DNA of 64,000 nt, taken from the NCBI RefSeq assembly GCF_032302195.1, contig NZ_CP135275.1, positions 7,213,001-7,277,000 of the forward strand, in the 5' to 3' direction. A model generated the notes under the pieces. That model had not been told where the DNA came from and did no database searches. It saw nothing but the letters and a program-made list of their open reading frames with translations. Position 1 is the first letter of the stretch. Every line of letters begins with the position of its first letter. Of the stretch, positions 46,326 to 55,663 are shown piece by piece. Source of the stretch: Paenibacillus sp. MMS20-IR301. Lineage in GTDB: Bacteria; Bacillota; Bacilli; Paenibacillales; Paenibacillaceae. The position numbers and the translations under genes were made by a program.

Positions 46326-46560
46326 CCCGTGATGTGCCCCCTGGAAGAGAGGTCCACGGAACTCCTGCCGTAAGCTGCAGCTGAATCTGAATTCCGCGGC
46401 CCGGGAACGGCTGGTTCTCCGGTGCTCACCGCAGGCAGTGCCACGCTTCAAGTTCAAGGCTTAAATCAGACTTATCAATGCTTTAATCTGTTGTTATCGC
46501 AGAGAGAACCAAGGGCGCAAGCCTACAGGGAAGAAGGTGGGTAAGACGGGGACATACGGA

Positions 46561-47088
46561 ATGGTTATGGGACTTAGGCTGCAGGGAACAGCGGTGGAGC
46601 TGAAGACGATGGCGCCTGGTGACGGAGCGGTGCTGAAGACGCTGCTCTCCCACCCGGAGGTGAAGCCGCATATTCAGCTGCGCCAAGGAGCAGCTTCACA
46701 GCAGGGCGTACCGGATCAGCTGGTGAAGCGGATGCTGCACGGCTATGATCCCTGCGCGCTGCATGCGGGAATCTATATGAAGGACCAGCCGGAGCTGATC
46801 GGTACGGTCTCCCTGCAGAACTGGAACCGGCATGAGGGCAAGGCCTTGCTGGGCTATATGCTGAATCCGTTATGGTGGGGAAGAGGCTTCGCCACGGAAG
46901 CAGTGGGACTGCTGCTGGCCTACGGCTTCCGTGAGCAGGGGCTGTTAAAGGTGGAGGGGCGCTGCCGCGGGGATAACAGCAGATCGGAGAAAGTGATGCT
47001 CCGCAGCGGCCTGACCCTGGAACGCATCCTGCCGATGCCGGGCAGCCCGGACGATGTAATGAAAGTATTCACTTTGTTACACAATTGA
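46561..47088 (+). CDS. GNAT-family N-acetyltransferase
   Basis: About 175 residues of the RimJ/RimL-like GNAT fold. NPLWWGRGFATEAVGLLLAYGF is acetyl-CoA-binding motif A, and ENSRS-type DNSRSEKVMLRSGL follows. The start is uncertain: ATG 46561 has GGGGA upstream, with GTG 46537 and ATG 46567 as alternatives. The acceptor is unknown. Confidence 0.75.
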   Translation: MVMGLRLQGTAVELKTMAPGDGAVLKTLLSHPEVKPHIQLRQGAASQQGVPDQLVKRMLHGYDPCALHAGIYMKDQPELIGTVSLQNWNRHEGKALLGYMLNPLWWGRGFATEAVGLLLAYGFREQGLLKVEGRCRGDNSRSEKVMLRSGLTLERILPMPGSPDDVMKVFTLLHN

Positions 47089-47167
47089 AATAATGCCGAA
47101 ACCTAACTCTAACAGTGTCCGGTTAAACTAAGTACATGACCCCCTTTTGAAAATATAACTGCTGCTG

Positions 47168-47196
47168 GGACCCGATGATTCGGGTCCATTTTTTTT
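47168..47196 (+). terminator. Terminator after the GNAT gene
   Basis: GGACCCG and CGGGTCC around ATGATT, followed by a run of nine T after one A. Confidence 0.88.
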
Positions 47197-47306
47197 GTGC
47201 TCTGCCGCATGGCGGCGGAACTACTGCTGCTTCTGCTGGCGGTCTCCAGAGACATTAAGCTATGATAGATATACATAACGAGCATCTTACGAGGAGGATA
47301 TGATTC

Positions 47307-48053
47307 TTGAACGAAGTAATCAGATTACTTACCAGTCACCGCTCCTACCGGCAGTATACGAAGCAGACAGTAGAACCGGAGAAGCTGAAGGCAATTATTG
47401 AAGCGGCTCAAGCCGCCCCGTCCTGGGTGAACGGCCAGCAGGTATCCATTGTGGCGGTGCGCAGCGAAGAACGGAGGCAGCAGCTGTCGGTGCTGAGCGG
47501 GAACCAGAAGCATGTAGCGGAAGCGCCGGTATTTCTGGTGTTCTGCATGGACTTTCACCGGGCCCGCCTGGCGGCAGAGCTGGAAGAACAGCCATTTGAA
47601 GCGGCCGGGGATATAGACGCGCTGCTTGTCGGTGCTACAGATGTGGGCATTGCCTTATCGAATGCGGTGGCTGCCGCAGAGTCGCTGGGACTAGGGATTA
47701 TTCCGATCGGCGGCATACGCCGCAACACAGCGGAGGTCATTAAGCTGCTGCAGCTGCCGGAATATGTATTCCCGGTTGCCGGGCTGTGCATCGGTTATCC
47801 TGCTGGGGAGCTGCCGCAGAAGCCGCGCCTTCCGCTGGAGGCTGTATATCATGAGGAGGTATATAATCCCGATCAGAAGGGTCTGATCAGGAACTATAAT
47901 AAGCTCCACCGTGAATCACTTAAGGCTCAGGGAGTAACGGAACGGGACTGGAGCAGCACGATTGCCCGCTTCTATGCCCTCAATCCGCAATACGGCGACG
48001 CCGGGCGGACGCTTCCGCGGCAGGGGTTTACCAGCAGTAATCTGGAGAATTAG
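47307..48053 (+). CDS. NfrA-like flavin-dependent NAD(P)H oxidoreductase
   Basis: 248 residues of the nitroreductase / flavin reductase P family. HRSYRQYTKQTVEPEKL, AAQAAPSWVNGQQVSIVAV and GLGIIPIGGIRRN form the FMN-binding motifs. It probably reduces quinones, nitro compounds or flavins under stress. The TTG at 47307 is the only start in this frame near AGGAGG (47290-47296 region); an ATG at 47300 is better placed but out of frame and stops after 33 codons. Confidence 0.83.
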   Translation: MNEVIRLLTSHRSYRQYTKQTVEPEKLKAIIEAAQAAPSWVNGQQVSIVAVRSEERRQQLSVLSGNQKHVAEAPVFLVFCMDFHRARLAAELEEQPFEAAGDIDALLVGATDVGIALSNAVAAAESLGLGIIPIGGIRRNTAEVIKLLQLPEYVFPVAGLCIGYPAGELPQKPRLPLEAVYHEEVYNPDQKGLIRNYNKLHRESLKAQGVTERDWSSTIARFYALNPQYGDAGRTLPRQGFTSSNLEN

Positions 48054-48152
48054 TGCGCTGTCAGATTAAGTGTGGAGATAACTATACAAATCAGCTGAAT
48101 TTACAGCAAAGTTTGTTATTTAAATGCACAGATTACAGCTATTCATGGTAGC

Positions 48153-48197
48153 TAAAAAAAAGGACGCTCGAAGCCATATAAGGCTTTCGGGACGTCC
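48153..48197 (-). terminator. Terminator of the histidinol phosphatase gene
   Basis: On the minus strand GGACGTCCCGAAAGCC pairs with GGCTTCGAGCGTCC (small mismatches), followed by eight T. Confidence 0.7.
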
Positions 48198-48222
48198 CTC
48201 TTTACATTACGCATTATGCAGG

Positions 48223-49032
48223 TTACAGCGCTACGGTCTGCTTTTCTTTCCGCTTGTAATATACCCAGTGCCTGAAGCCGATCTCCCGGAGCCGTGCGGC
48301 AACCTGCTCACGCTGGTCGGCTACCCGTGAAGGCAGATGGGCATCGGAGCCGAAGGTGACCTCCACGCCGTAGTGCAGCGCCCGCTCCAGAATCTCATCC
48401 GACGGATACCAGCCGCCGCACAGCTTCGTGCCGCCGGAGGTGTTGATCTCGATGGCCTTTCCGCACTCGCCAATTACGCGTAAGGCCTCGTCAATTTCAC
48501 CGGAAGCGGGAATTTGCGAGAACTGCGGATAATTGCCTTTCATCGCATCGATATGCCCGAGGATCTGGAACATGCCGCTGCGTGCCGATTCCGCAATCAG
48601 CCGGTAGTACTCGGCTTTGGCGGCCAGCTTCTGCTCCGGGCCGAGGCCCTTCCAGCGGCTTTTATTGAAGATGCTGACTTCATCCACGCTATGAACCGAA
48701 CCGATTACATAGTCAAACGGATACGCGGCCAGTGTACTCCGGTACAGCTCCGTATGCTGCGGGAAATAGTCCGACTCAATCCCGAGCAGGACATCAATCC
48801 GGCCGGCATATTCCCGCTGCAGCGACAGCACCTCTTCTACATAGTGGACGAATTCGGACTTGGCCATGGCAATCCGCGGAAAAGCATGTTCGGACGGGCT
48901 CCCGAAATAGGGTGTATGATCGGAAATGCCGATCACATCAAGACCGGCGGCGATTCCGGCTTCAATATAATCCCTGATGCTGCCGTCAGCATGACCGCAG
49001 CGGAAATGGTGGGTATGCAGGTCGAAATTCAT
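48223..49032 (-). CDS. Histidinol phosphatase, PHP family (HisJ-like)
   Basis: 269 residues. The PHP metal-site residues are visible: DLHTHHFRCGHADG, GISDHTPYF, GIESDYFPQH, GSVHSVDE and FGSDAHLPSRV. It removes phosphate from histidinol phosphate, the eighth step of histidine synthesis, though it stands alone here. The ATG at 49032 follows AAAGGAG; an upstream TTG at 49056 has no ribosome site. Confidence 0.83.
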   Translation of the reverse strand: MNFDLHTHHFRCGHADGSIRDYIEAGIAAGLDVIGISDHTPYFGSPSEHAFPRIAMAKSEFVHYVEEVLSLQREYAGRIDVLLGIESDYFPQHTELYRSTLAAYPFDYVIGSVHSVDEVSIFNKSRWKGLGPEQKLAAKAEYYRLIAESARSGMFQILGHIDAMKGNYPQFSQIPASGEIDEALRVIGECGKAIEINTSGGTKLCGGWYPSDEILERALHYGVEVTFGSDAHLPSRVADQREQVAARLREIGFRHWVYYKRKEKQTVAL

Positions 49033-49092
49033 AGTGGGAACATCTCCTTTGGCCAATATGGCAGAATGGGGTAAGGCTATTTACACGGCAGC

Positions 49093-49995
49093 TTATTCCG
49101 AGCCGATGAACTGGGTTTCGGGCATCCCCTTCAGGTCGCTCAGAAACTGCCTCATCGCTGAATTGACGTACTTCCCGGACTTCGTAATGACACCTACGGG
49201 ATGGGTAACCTCCAGTTCGATAATCGGGACGATTTTGAGCGTGCCGCTGCGGACTTCGGCGGTTATGGACTGCTTGGAGATGACAGCTGCCCCAAGATCA
49301 AGCTCAACCATGCGCTTCACTTCCTCGCTGCTGGTCAGCTCCATGATCACCTGGGGCTGGATGCCGTGCCTCGCAAGCACCTCATCGACGAATTTCCGTC
49401 CGACTGTGTCCGGCGAAAGCAGGATCAGCGGTGTTTTGCCTAATGCTTCAATTCCCGCTGACTTGACCTGGGCAAGGGGATGCCGGGGGGAGACCACCAG
49501 CTCAAATGTGTCATAATACAGCACGGAGGTCGTCATACCCGGACTGCGGCCGATCAGATAGCCGATGCCGACATCAACCAGCCCGCTTTCGACATGCTGA
49601 TAGATCTGGGAGGAGGACATGGACGAGATCGATGTTTTGATATGCGGGAACTGGTCCTGGAAATAAGACAGAATCCGCGGCAGGATCTGAATGGCAATAG
49701 AGGTCGTCGTACCGAGAATAATATGCCCCTGGGGATTCTCCTCGAGATCCGCAAGACGCTGCTTAAGCTCTTCAACGATTCCTACGATCTGCTCTGCATG
49801 CGTGAGGAACACCCGGCCCCTGTCGGTCAGTGTTACCGGCTGGTTCCGGTCAACAAGCTGGGTCTTGAATTCTTCCTCGAGACTTTTGATCTGGGCTGAT
49901 ACCGCAGGCTGGGTCAGGTTGAGCAGTTCCCCAGCCTTACGGAAGCTCATGGTCTTGGAGATGGTAATCAGTGTTTCGAGTTGGCTGATGTTCAT
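49093..49995 (-). CDS. LysR-family transcriptional regulator
   Basis: 300 residues: a helix-turn-helix (MSFRKAGELLNLTQPAVSAQIKSLEEE) and an effector domain (about 90-295). The second of two nearby ATGs (49995) was chosen because AGGGGGA is seven bases upstream; the first (50001) is too close. The regulated gene is not clear. It is divergent from cheX. Confidence 0.86.
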   Translation of the reverse strand: MNISQLETLITISKTMSFRKAGELLNLTQPAVSAQIKSLEEEFKTQLVDRNQPVTLTDRGRVFLTHAEQIVGIVEELKQRLADLEENPQGHIILGTTTSIAIQILPRILSYFQDQFPHIKTSISSMSSSQIYQHVESGLVDVGIGYLIGRSPGMTTSVLYYDTFELVVSPRHPLAQVKSAGIEALGKTPLILLSPDTVGRKFVDEVLARHGIQPQVIMELTSSEEVKRMVELDLGAAVISKQSITAEVRSGTLKIVPIIELEVTHPVGVITKSGKYVNSAMRQFLSDLKGMPETQFIGSE

Positions 49996-50288
49996 GGACA
50001 TTCCCCCTAATGGCTACCGGATGGTGCCGCCGTATATTTGTATATGCTGATCAAAGCAGCTGTTTTAAAGAGGATGTTTGTGCATGGGCCTGCTTCAGAA
50101 GGTTGGAGCCGGTACTGCGGACGATGGGCAGGGAATAGGGAAAGTGAGTGTCAATGAGTGCTGTACCCGAGGGTTGTGCGCTATATAACTTACGCTTCAT
50201 GTCGGTATTTTATTAAATTATAGGAGATTACTCCCGGGAGGGCAATGCAGCCGTCCAAACTATCTTGTGAAATCATTCGACAAGACCA

Positions 50289-50315
50289 TTAATTTTTGGT
50301 GAATAATGCCGATAT
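50289..50315 (+). promoter_or_regulatory. Sigma-D (motility) promoter of cheX
   Basis: TTAA (50289-50292), exactly 15 bases, then GCCGATAT (50308-50315). The -10 is a perfect match to the B. subtilis sigma-D consensus TAAA-N15-GCCGATAT, and the -35 has 3 of 4 bases. The remaining part of 50002-50392 shows nothing else clear. Confidence 0.7.
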
Positions 50316-50392
50316 ATGAAGTATAATTAATCATTATTGCTTAGGACTTTTGGTGTATGACTAAAGCCTGGTCAAGGGGGGACAGCACTTTC

Positions 50393-50848
50393 ATGAAAGC
50401 AGAAGTAATTAATCCGTTTCTAGAGTCTGCGCGAATTGTAATTGAACAGGTGATTCAAGTCTCGCCATCCACCGGTATGCTGGGAGTTAAGGATATTGAA
50501 CTGATCGATAATCATATATGGATACAGGTGGGAATGACAGGTCAGCTCAGCGGGAATATTATTTTCGGAATAGCCGAACAGGTGGCGCTTAAGATGGTTT
50601 CGGCGATGATGGGCGGCTATGCCATTACCGAAATGGATGAGATGGGCCAGAGTGCAATTTCTGAGCTGGGCAATATGATCAGCGGCAACGCCAGTACTAT
50701 CCTTTCCAATCAAGGGGTGTCGGTAGACATTACCCCGCCGAAGCTGGTGAAGACAGAGGGCATGTCTGTACTGCCGCGCAAGGCGCTGAGCATTCCGCTG
50801 CTGATGGAAGGTATCGGTGAGCTGGATATTCAGGTTATGATCTCATAG
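50393..50848 (+). CDS. cheX: Chemotaxis phosphatase CheX-like protein
   Basis: 151 residues, matching the CheC/CheX family in length and fold. The catalytic ExxxN motif is SELGNMISGNA. CheX removes phosphate from CheY-P and so tunes flagellar switching. The ATG at 50393 follows AAGGGGGGA, and a sigma-D promoter lies upstream. No other chemotaxis gene is nearby. Confidence 0.8.
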   Translation: MKAEVINPFLESARIVIEQVIQVSPSTGMLGVKDIELIDNHIWIQVGMTGQLSGNIIFGIAEQVALKMVSAMMGGYAITEMDEMGQSAISELGNMISGNASTILSNQGVSVDITPPKLVKTEGMSVLPRKALSIPLLMEGIGELDIQVMIS

Positions 50849-50876
50849 GCGGATAATCAGGAGCTGAGAAGATTTC

Positions 50877-51653
50877 ATGGCACTACAGGGTAAAGTGGTT
50901 GTGATTACAGGAGCTTCGAGCGGAATCGGTGCCCTAACGGCGCAGATGCTCAGCCAGCGTGGGGCTATCCCCATTCTGCTGGCCCGTTCGGAAGACAGGC
51001 TGCAGGAGACGGCTGCCGGAATTCCGGGCGAATACGGGCTGTTCGTCTGTGATGTGACGGATGAAGCGGCGGTTGACGGTGTATTCAAGTCGATTGTTGC
51101 CCGCTACGGAAGAATCGATATTCTGCTTAACAATGCCGGATACGGCAAGTTTGCCGGTTTCACCGAGATGGAATCCGGGGAATTCGCGGATATGATGGAT
51201 GTGAACTATATGGGAATCGTCCGCTGCACGAAGGCGGTAGTTCCGCATATGCTGGAACGCGGCAAGGGTCAGATTGTAAATGTGGCCTCCATGGCCGGCA
51301 AAATCGGCACAGCCCGCTCGGTTGCCTATACGGCTACCAAACATGCGGTCCTCGGCTTCACCAATGCGCTTCGCCAGGAGCTCCGCAAGAGCGGAATTAT
51401 TGTCTCCGCCGTTAACCCCGGACCTATCGCTACCGAATTTTTCAAGACCGCCGATCCTTCTGGCAACTATGAGAAAAGCGTAAGCCGGATCATGATGACT
51501 CCGCAGTATGTCTCTGCAAAGATTGTGCAGCTGATGGAAAAGGGCAAGGAGGAAGTCGATCTTCCCCGCCTGGCCGGCTTCGGGATCCGGCTGTACGGAC
51601 TGTTCCCGCGTCTCGCGGATAAGCTGACCTATAACGCTATGAACAGGAAATAG
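50877..51653 (+). CDS. Short-chain dehydrogenase, YqjQ-like
   Basis: 258 residues of a classical SDR. The N-terminus has VVVITGASSGIGALTA, then NNAGYGKFAG, and the catalytic S...YxxxK in ASMAGKIGTARSVAYTATKHA. It is probably NADP-dependent; the substrate is unknown. 28 bases follow cheX and it may share that transcript. Confidence 0.85.
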   Translation: MALQGKVVVITGASSGIGALTAQMLSQRGAIPILLARSEDRLQETAAGIPGEYGLFVCDVTDEAAVDGVFKSIVARYGRIDILLNNAGYGKFAGFTEMESGEFADMMDVNYMGIVRCTKAVVPHMLERGKGQIVNVASMAGKIGTARSVAYTATKHAVLGFTNALRQELRKSGIIVSAVNPGPIATEFFKTADPSGNYEKSVSRIMMTPQYVSAKIVQLMEKGKEEVDLPRLAGFGIRLYGLFPRLADKLTYNAMNRK

Positions 51654-51705
51654 GTGTAAGCAGGCAAGCTGCATAGGACTTTATGGCTTGAAAATTGGAA
51701 TTTGC

Positions 51706-51735
51706 GGCCTTCCATTTGGTGGAGAGGCCTTTTTG
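51706..51735 (+). terminator. Terminator after the SDR gene
   Basis: GGCCTTCC pairs with GGAGAGGCC (one bulge), followed by TTTTTGG. It overlaps the helicase promoter spacer. Confidence 0.6.
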
Positions 51736-51744
51736 GCATATAAT
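51716..51744 (+). promoter_or_regulatory. Sigma-A promoter of the helicase gene
   Basis: TTGGTG (51716-51721), 17 bases, perfect TATAAT (51739-51744), about 40 bases before the ATG. Confidence 0.6.
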
Positions 51745-51782
51745 GAACATATTATCTTAAGCGAAAAGGATGAACTACTATT

Positions 51783-53269
51783 ATGAATAAAGCTTCTTTT
51801 GCAGCCATCGGCATTCAGGAAGATCTTGTTGCCCGATTGTCTGAATTCGGCATCACCGAACCATCCCCGGTCCAGGAGCAGACGATCCCGCTTCTGCTGG
51901 CGGGCAGAGATGTGCTGGCCGCCTCCCAGACAGGAACAGGCAAAACGCTCGCTTACCTGCTGCCGCTGCTGCAAGGGATCAATCCGGAGCAGAAATCGCT
52001 GCAGAAGCTGGTGCTGGCTCCGACCCAGGAGCTGGCGATGCAGATTCTCCGCGAAGCCGAGCGCTACGGGGAGCACCGGGGAATCAAAGCGATGGGGCTG
52101 ATAGGCGGAGCCGCAGTCAAACGCCAGATTGATAAGCTGCGCGAGCATCCCCAGCTCGTTGTCGGCACACCGGGACGCATCCGGGAGCTGATCGGCCTGC
52201 GCAAGCTGAAGATGCATGAGGTGACGACGATCGTGCTGGATGAAGCGGATCAGATGTTCCAGCTGAGCGGCGCCGGTGAAGTAACGAAGATTGTCAGCAG
52301 TGCACTGCGTACCCGCCAGCTGGTCATGCTGTCGGCCACCATCGGACCGGAGACTAGGCTGCTGGCAAACCGGGAGATGAAGAATCCAGCGGAGGTGGGC
52401 ATTGATCCCGGCATGATGACCGCGCATACGCTTGAGCATCACTATGTGGTGGCTGAGGAACGGAACAAAATCGATATGCTGCGCCGGGTCATCCGCCACT
52501 ACAAGCCGGAGCGGTCGATTGTGTTCGTGAATGCCACCGACGATATTGCCGAAGTGACGGCCAAGCTGAACCATCTCGGCCTTCCGGCCGCAGCGCTGTA
52601 CGGTGATGCCGATAAGGTTACGCGGGCGAACGTGCTGGCCCGCTTCCGGGACGGCAAGATCAAGGTGCTGGTCGCCAGCGATGTGGCGGCCAGGGGCCTC
52701 GACATTGAGAATCTGACGCTTGTCGTCAGCTTCGATCCGGCCTTTGACTCCGAGCACTATGTCCACCGTGCCGGACGGACGGGGCGCATGGGCAAACGCG
52801 GGCTGTCCGTAACGATTGTTACGGAGCAGCAGACGTTCATCATGCGCAAATTCGCCCGCGAGCTGGATATCCAGCTGGACGAGCGGGAGATGGCCTTCGG
52901 CAAAGCGCTCACGGAGAGTGAGCGCGGTGAATACCGCGGCGGCGGGGGAGCAGCCCGCCGCGAAGGCACTGCCCCGCGCGGCAGCGAAGCTGCGCCGCGC
53001 AGCGGCAAGCCGCAGGCGCGGACCTCGGCGGCTGGCACAGCCGGGGGAGCAGCGGCGCAGCTCCGGCACCGCAGCCGGGCGCAGCGGCTGCCGGCGGTAA
53101 CGGCGGCGCGCGGCGTGAGCCGCAGCACCGCCCGGGCATCGCCGCCGGCACGCGCAGCGCGGCTCCGGCCGGCAAGGCCCGCAGCAGCAGCGAGCGGGAT
53201 AAGGACCGCAAGAACAAGGGAGCCCCGAAATGGCTCAAGAACAAAACCCCGAGAGGTGACGGTCAATGA
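51783..53269 (+). pseudogene. DEAD-box RNA helicase with an apparent one-base frameshift near its C-terminus
   Basis: The core (about 1-380) is intact: Q motif, ASQTGTGKT (motif I), PTQELAMQ, VLDEADQM (DEAD variant DEAD), SATIG (SAT), ARGLDIENL and HRAGRTGRMGKRG. It unwinds RNA, probably in ribosome assembly or cold adaptation. As sequenced the frame runs on to 53339 with an Arg/Ala-rich tail. Adding one G to the five-G run at 53043-53047 restores a frame ending GAPKWLKNKTPRGDGQ, with TGA at 53267-53269 overlapping the ecsA ATG. This is probably a sequencing error or a phase-variable run rather than decay. Confidence 0.72.
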
Positions 53270-54012
53270 ATACAGCTCCCGTATTGCAAATTACGGGCTT
53301 AAGCGGAGGCTACAGCCTGAACAAGCCGGTGCTTCATGACATCGGCCTGCAGGTGCAGCCCGGCGAAATGGTCGGGCTGATCGGACTGAATGGTGCGGGC
53401 AAAAGCACCACCATGAAGCATATTCTTGGACTGATGTCCCCGCATAAGGGCGAGATCACCGTCCAGGGCAAGACGCGCAGCAGCGATCCCGAGAGCTATC
53501 ACAGCGCATTAACCTTCGTGCCGGAATCACCTCTGCTCTATGAAGAGATGACCGTCCGGGAGCATGTTGAATTCACTGCCAGAGCCTACGGCGTGGAGCG
53601 CAGCGATTATGAATCGCGCACCGGCCAGCTGGCCGCACTCTTTAACATGGAAGACAAGATGGATACCCTGTCCTCCCATTTATCCAAGGGCATGAAGCAG
53701 AAGGTGATGATTATGTGCGCCTTCGTGGCCCGTCCGGCGTTATATGTAATCGATGAGCCGTTTCTGGGGCTTGATCCGCTGGGCATCCGGTCACTGCTTG
53801 ATTTCATGCTTGATCTGAAGAAATCCGGGGCGTCGATCCTGCTCAGCTCACATATCCTCTCTACCATCGAGAACTACTGTGACCGGTTCATTGTCCTGCA
53901 CCGCGGAATGGTCATCGCGGAGGGAACCCTCGCCGAGATGACCGCAAAGGCCGGGCTGCAGGGCCTCAATTTGGAGCAGCTGTTCTATGAACTGGTTCAG
54001 GGAGGGAAATGA
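53266..54012 (+). CDS. ecsA: ABC transporter ATP-binding protein EcsA
   Basis: 248 residues. Walker A GLNGAGKST, signature LSKGMKQKVMIMCAF, Walker B LYVIDEPFLGLDP and H-switch SSHILSTIE. These closely resemble B. subtilis EcsA (about 247 residues), including the KGMKQKV signature. EcsAB is a membrane exporter linked to protein secretion, competence and lipoprotein processing. Its ATG overlaps the restored stop of the helicase gene. Confidence 0.88.
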   Translation: MNTAPVLQITGLSGGYSLNKPVLHDIGLQVQPGEMVGLIGLNGAGKSTTMKHILGLMSPHKGEITVQGKTRSSDPESYHSALTFVPESPLLYEEMTVREHVEFTARAYGVERSDYESRTGQLAALFNMEDKMDTLSSHLSKGMKQKVMIMCAFVARPALYVIDEPFLGLDPLGIRSLLDFMLDLKKSGASILLSSHILSTIENYCDRFIVLHRGMVIAEGTLAEMTAKAGLQGLNLEQLFYELVQGGK

Positions 54013-54013
54013 T

Positions 54014-55234
54014 ATGGATTTGAAGGAGCTGCGCCGGCAGCGGCGCAGCCGGTTCACAGGAAGCCTGATTCCCTATATGGGGTATATCATCCAGAGTGGT
54101 GTAGCGATGGTGTTCCTGCTGGTGCTGATCATCTTCTCCGCCTGGTACACTTCACTGCTGCGCGATATTCCGGCAGGGATTCCGATCCGCTGGATCATGC
54201 TTGTTCTGCTGGTGCCTGCGGCGGTGCACAGCAGCTTCCGGACTTATCTGCAGACGCCGGATACGATCTTCCTGCTGCCGCAGGGCCACCGGATGAAGGA
54301 GTATTTCGCCCCGTCCTGGATCAGCGGCAATGTGTGGAAGATTCTGCGGCTGGCTTTTGTACTCATTACGTTATGGCCGCTGTACATACGCACGGACGAT
54401 GCCCATAAGGGACTGCTGGCTTCGCTGCTGGTCCTGATCCTGGTCAAGCTGCTTGCCAGCTACGGGTTATGGCGGGAGACGGCGATGCTCTCCCGTCCGG
54501 CTGCCGCAGGCTACCAGCTGCTGCGCTGGGCCGTGGGTGCCCTGATGATTGCCGCCTGGATCTGGCAGCCTTCGCTCCGGGCTATCCTCTTCAGCTTAAT
54601 TCTGGGAGCAGCCTACTGGGTGGCACTGGCTGTTCCCGGCCGGCATTCCGTTCCGTGGGAACGCCTGATCACTATGGAGAAGAATCAGGGAACACGGGCG
54701 CTGATGGTGCTCGGCTGGTTCGTCGATGTTCCGGGACGGGAGCAGCGGGTCTACGCCCGGCGTTACCTGTCTAAGTGGGGACGCGGAATTGCCTGGCAGC
54801 GCAGCAGCGCTTACCGCTTCCTCCTGACCAAGAGCTTCGCCCGCGGCGACATCTTCGGCATCGTGCTGCGGATAGCCGTTCTGGACCTGTTTCTCGTCTG
54901 GTGGAACCAGGCCAGCTACACCGGCAGCGGTATCTATATATTCTTCCTCTTCCTGATGGGCGTGCAGCTGTCAGCGCTGCGCAAGCTGCACAGTGAGTCC
55001 TTCTGGCTGACGGTGTACCCGCTGCCGGAGGGCAGCCGGAGCAAGGGGACGATCCGGTTTATTTACCGGGCCCAGCTGGTGCTGGCCCTGCTGACCGGCC
55101 TGCCGCTTCTGCTTCAGCTCGGCAGCCGGCCGTTGCCGGTGCTCGGAACATTTGCCTGCGGGTTCCTGCTGGCCTATCTGTTCCGGGCCTACTCCACGCG
55201 CAAGGACGCGCAGCTGGATGAGGATGACCTGTAG
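54014..55234 (+). CDS. ecsB: ABC transporter permease EcsB
   Basis: 406 residues and about 8-10 membrane segments, beginning MDLKELRRQRRSRF. The ATG at 54014 follows GGGAGGG and is 2 bases after ecsA; a codon nine residues upstream would overlap ecsA. It forms the membrane half of the EcsAB exporter. Confidence 0.87.
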   Translation: MDLKELRRQRRSRFTGSLIPYMGYIIQSGVAMVFLLVLIIFSAWYTSLLRDIPAGIPIRWIMLVLLVPAAVHSSFRTYLQTPDTIFLLPQGHRMKEYFAPSWISGNVWKILRLAFVLITLWPLYIRTDDAHKGLLASLLVLILVKLLASYGLWRETAMLSRPAAAGYQLLRWAVGALMIAAWIWQPSLRAILFSLILGAAYWVALAVPGRHSVPWERLITMEKNQGTRALMVLGWFVDVPGREQRVYARRYLSKWGRGIAWQRSSAYRFLLTKSFARGDIFGIVLRIAVLDLFLVWWNQASYTGSGIYIFFLFLMGVQLSALRKLHSESFWLTVYPLPEGSRSKGTIRFIYRAQLVLALLTGLPLLLQLGSRPLPVLGTFACGFLLAYLFRAYSTRKDAQLDEDDL

Positions 55235-55245
55235 CATCCGCAAAC

Positions 55246-55295
55246 AAATGACCTCAAACTCCGCCTGGCGCGGTGCTTGAGGTCATTTATGTTTT
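55246..55295 (+). terminator. Terminator after ecsB
   Basis: AAATGACCTCAA pairs perfectly with TTGAGGTCATTT, followed by ATGTTTTG. Confidence 0.85.
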
Positions 55296-55413
55296 GCGGG
55301 GGTATTTTACAGGGCGCTAACGGCCCTTACGAATGCCGCATGGAGCAGGGAATGCTGTAACTCGGGGAGTGGGGAGAGAGCGCGGGGCTCCCTCCGGACA
55401 ACTCAGGTCCCGG

Positions 55414-55524
55414 TTAGACAAAGAGTGAACGGCTGATGATAACCAGCAGGATAAAGAGAACCAGAATCGCACCAGTACTTGTGAATGGACCGTATCCGTA
55501 TCCGCCTCTAACTTCTTCGCTCAT
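55414..55524 (-). CDS. YjcZ-family small sporulation protein
   Basis: A 36-residue peptide. A Gly/Tyr-rich N-terminus (EEVRGGYGYGPF) is followed by one hydrophobic helix (about 18-30) and SRSLFV at the end. This is the pattern of YjcZ/SscA-type small spore proteins. AAAGGGGAATGAAC precedes the ATG at 55524. A sporulation-type promoter lies 47-76 bases upstream. Confidence 0.85.
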   Translation of the reverse strand: MSEEVRGGYGYGPFTSTGAILVLFILLVIISRSLFV

Positions 55525-55570
55525 GTTCATTCCCCTTTCGCGTTTGTGTTTGTTGTACTTGAGTACATCG

Positions 55571-55600
55571 TATTGTATGTGCGGAGGGAACAACGTGTAT
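55571..55600 (-). promoter_or_regulatory. Mother-cell sporulation promoter of the YjcZ gene
   Basis: On the minus strand CATACAATA (55571-55579) matches the sigma-E -10 (CATACANT) and the sigma-K -10 (CATANNNTA). ATA/AC lies 15-18 bases further upstream (55595-55600). Which of the two sigma factors is used cannot be decided. Confidence 0.5.
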
Positions 55601-55623
55601 AGGCCATTGCCATACAGCAGGGC

Positions 55624-55657
55624 AAAAAAAATCAGCCCGGCCGTCCGGAGCTGATTA
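55624..55657 (-). terminator. Terminator of the AraC gene
   Basis: AATCAGC / GCTGATT with inner CCGG/CCGG pairs, followed on the minus strand by a T-run of eight. Confidence 0.7.
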
Positions 55658-55663
55658 TTTGCG

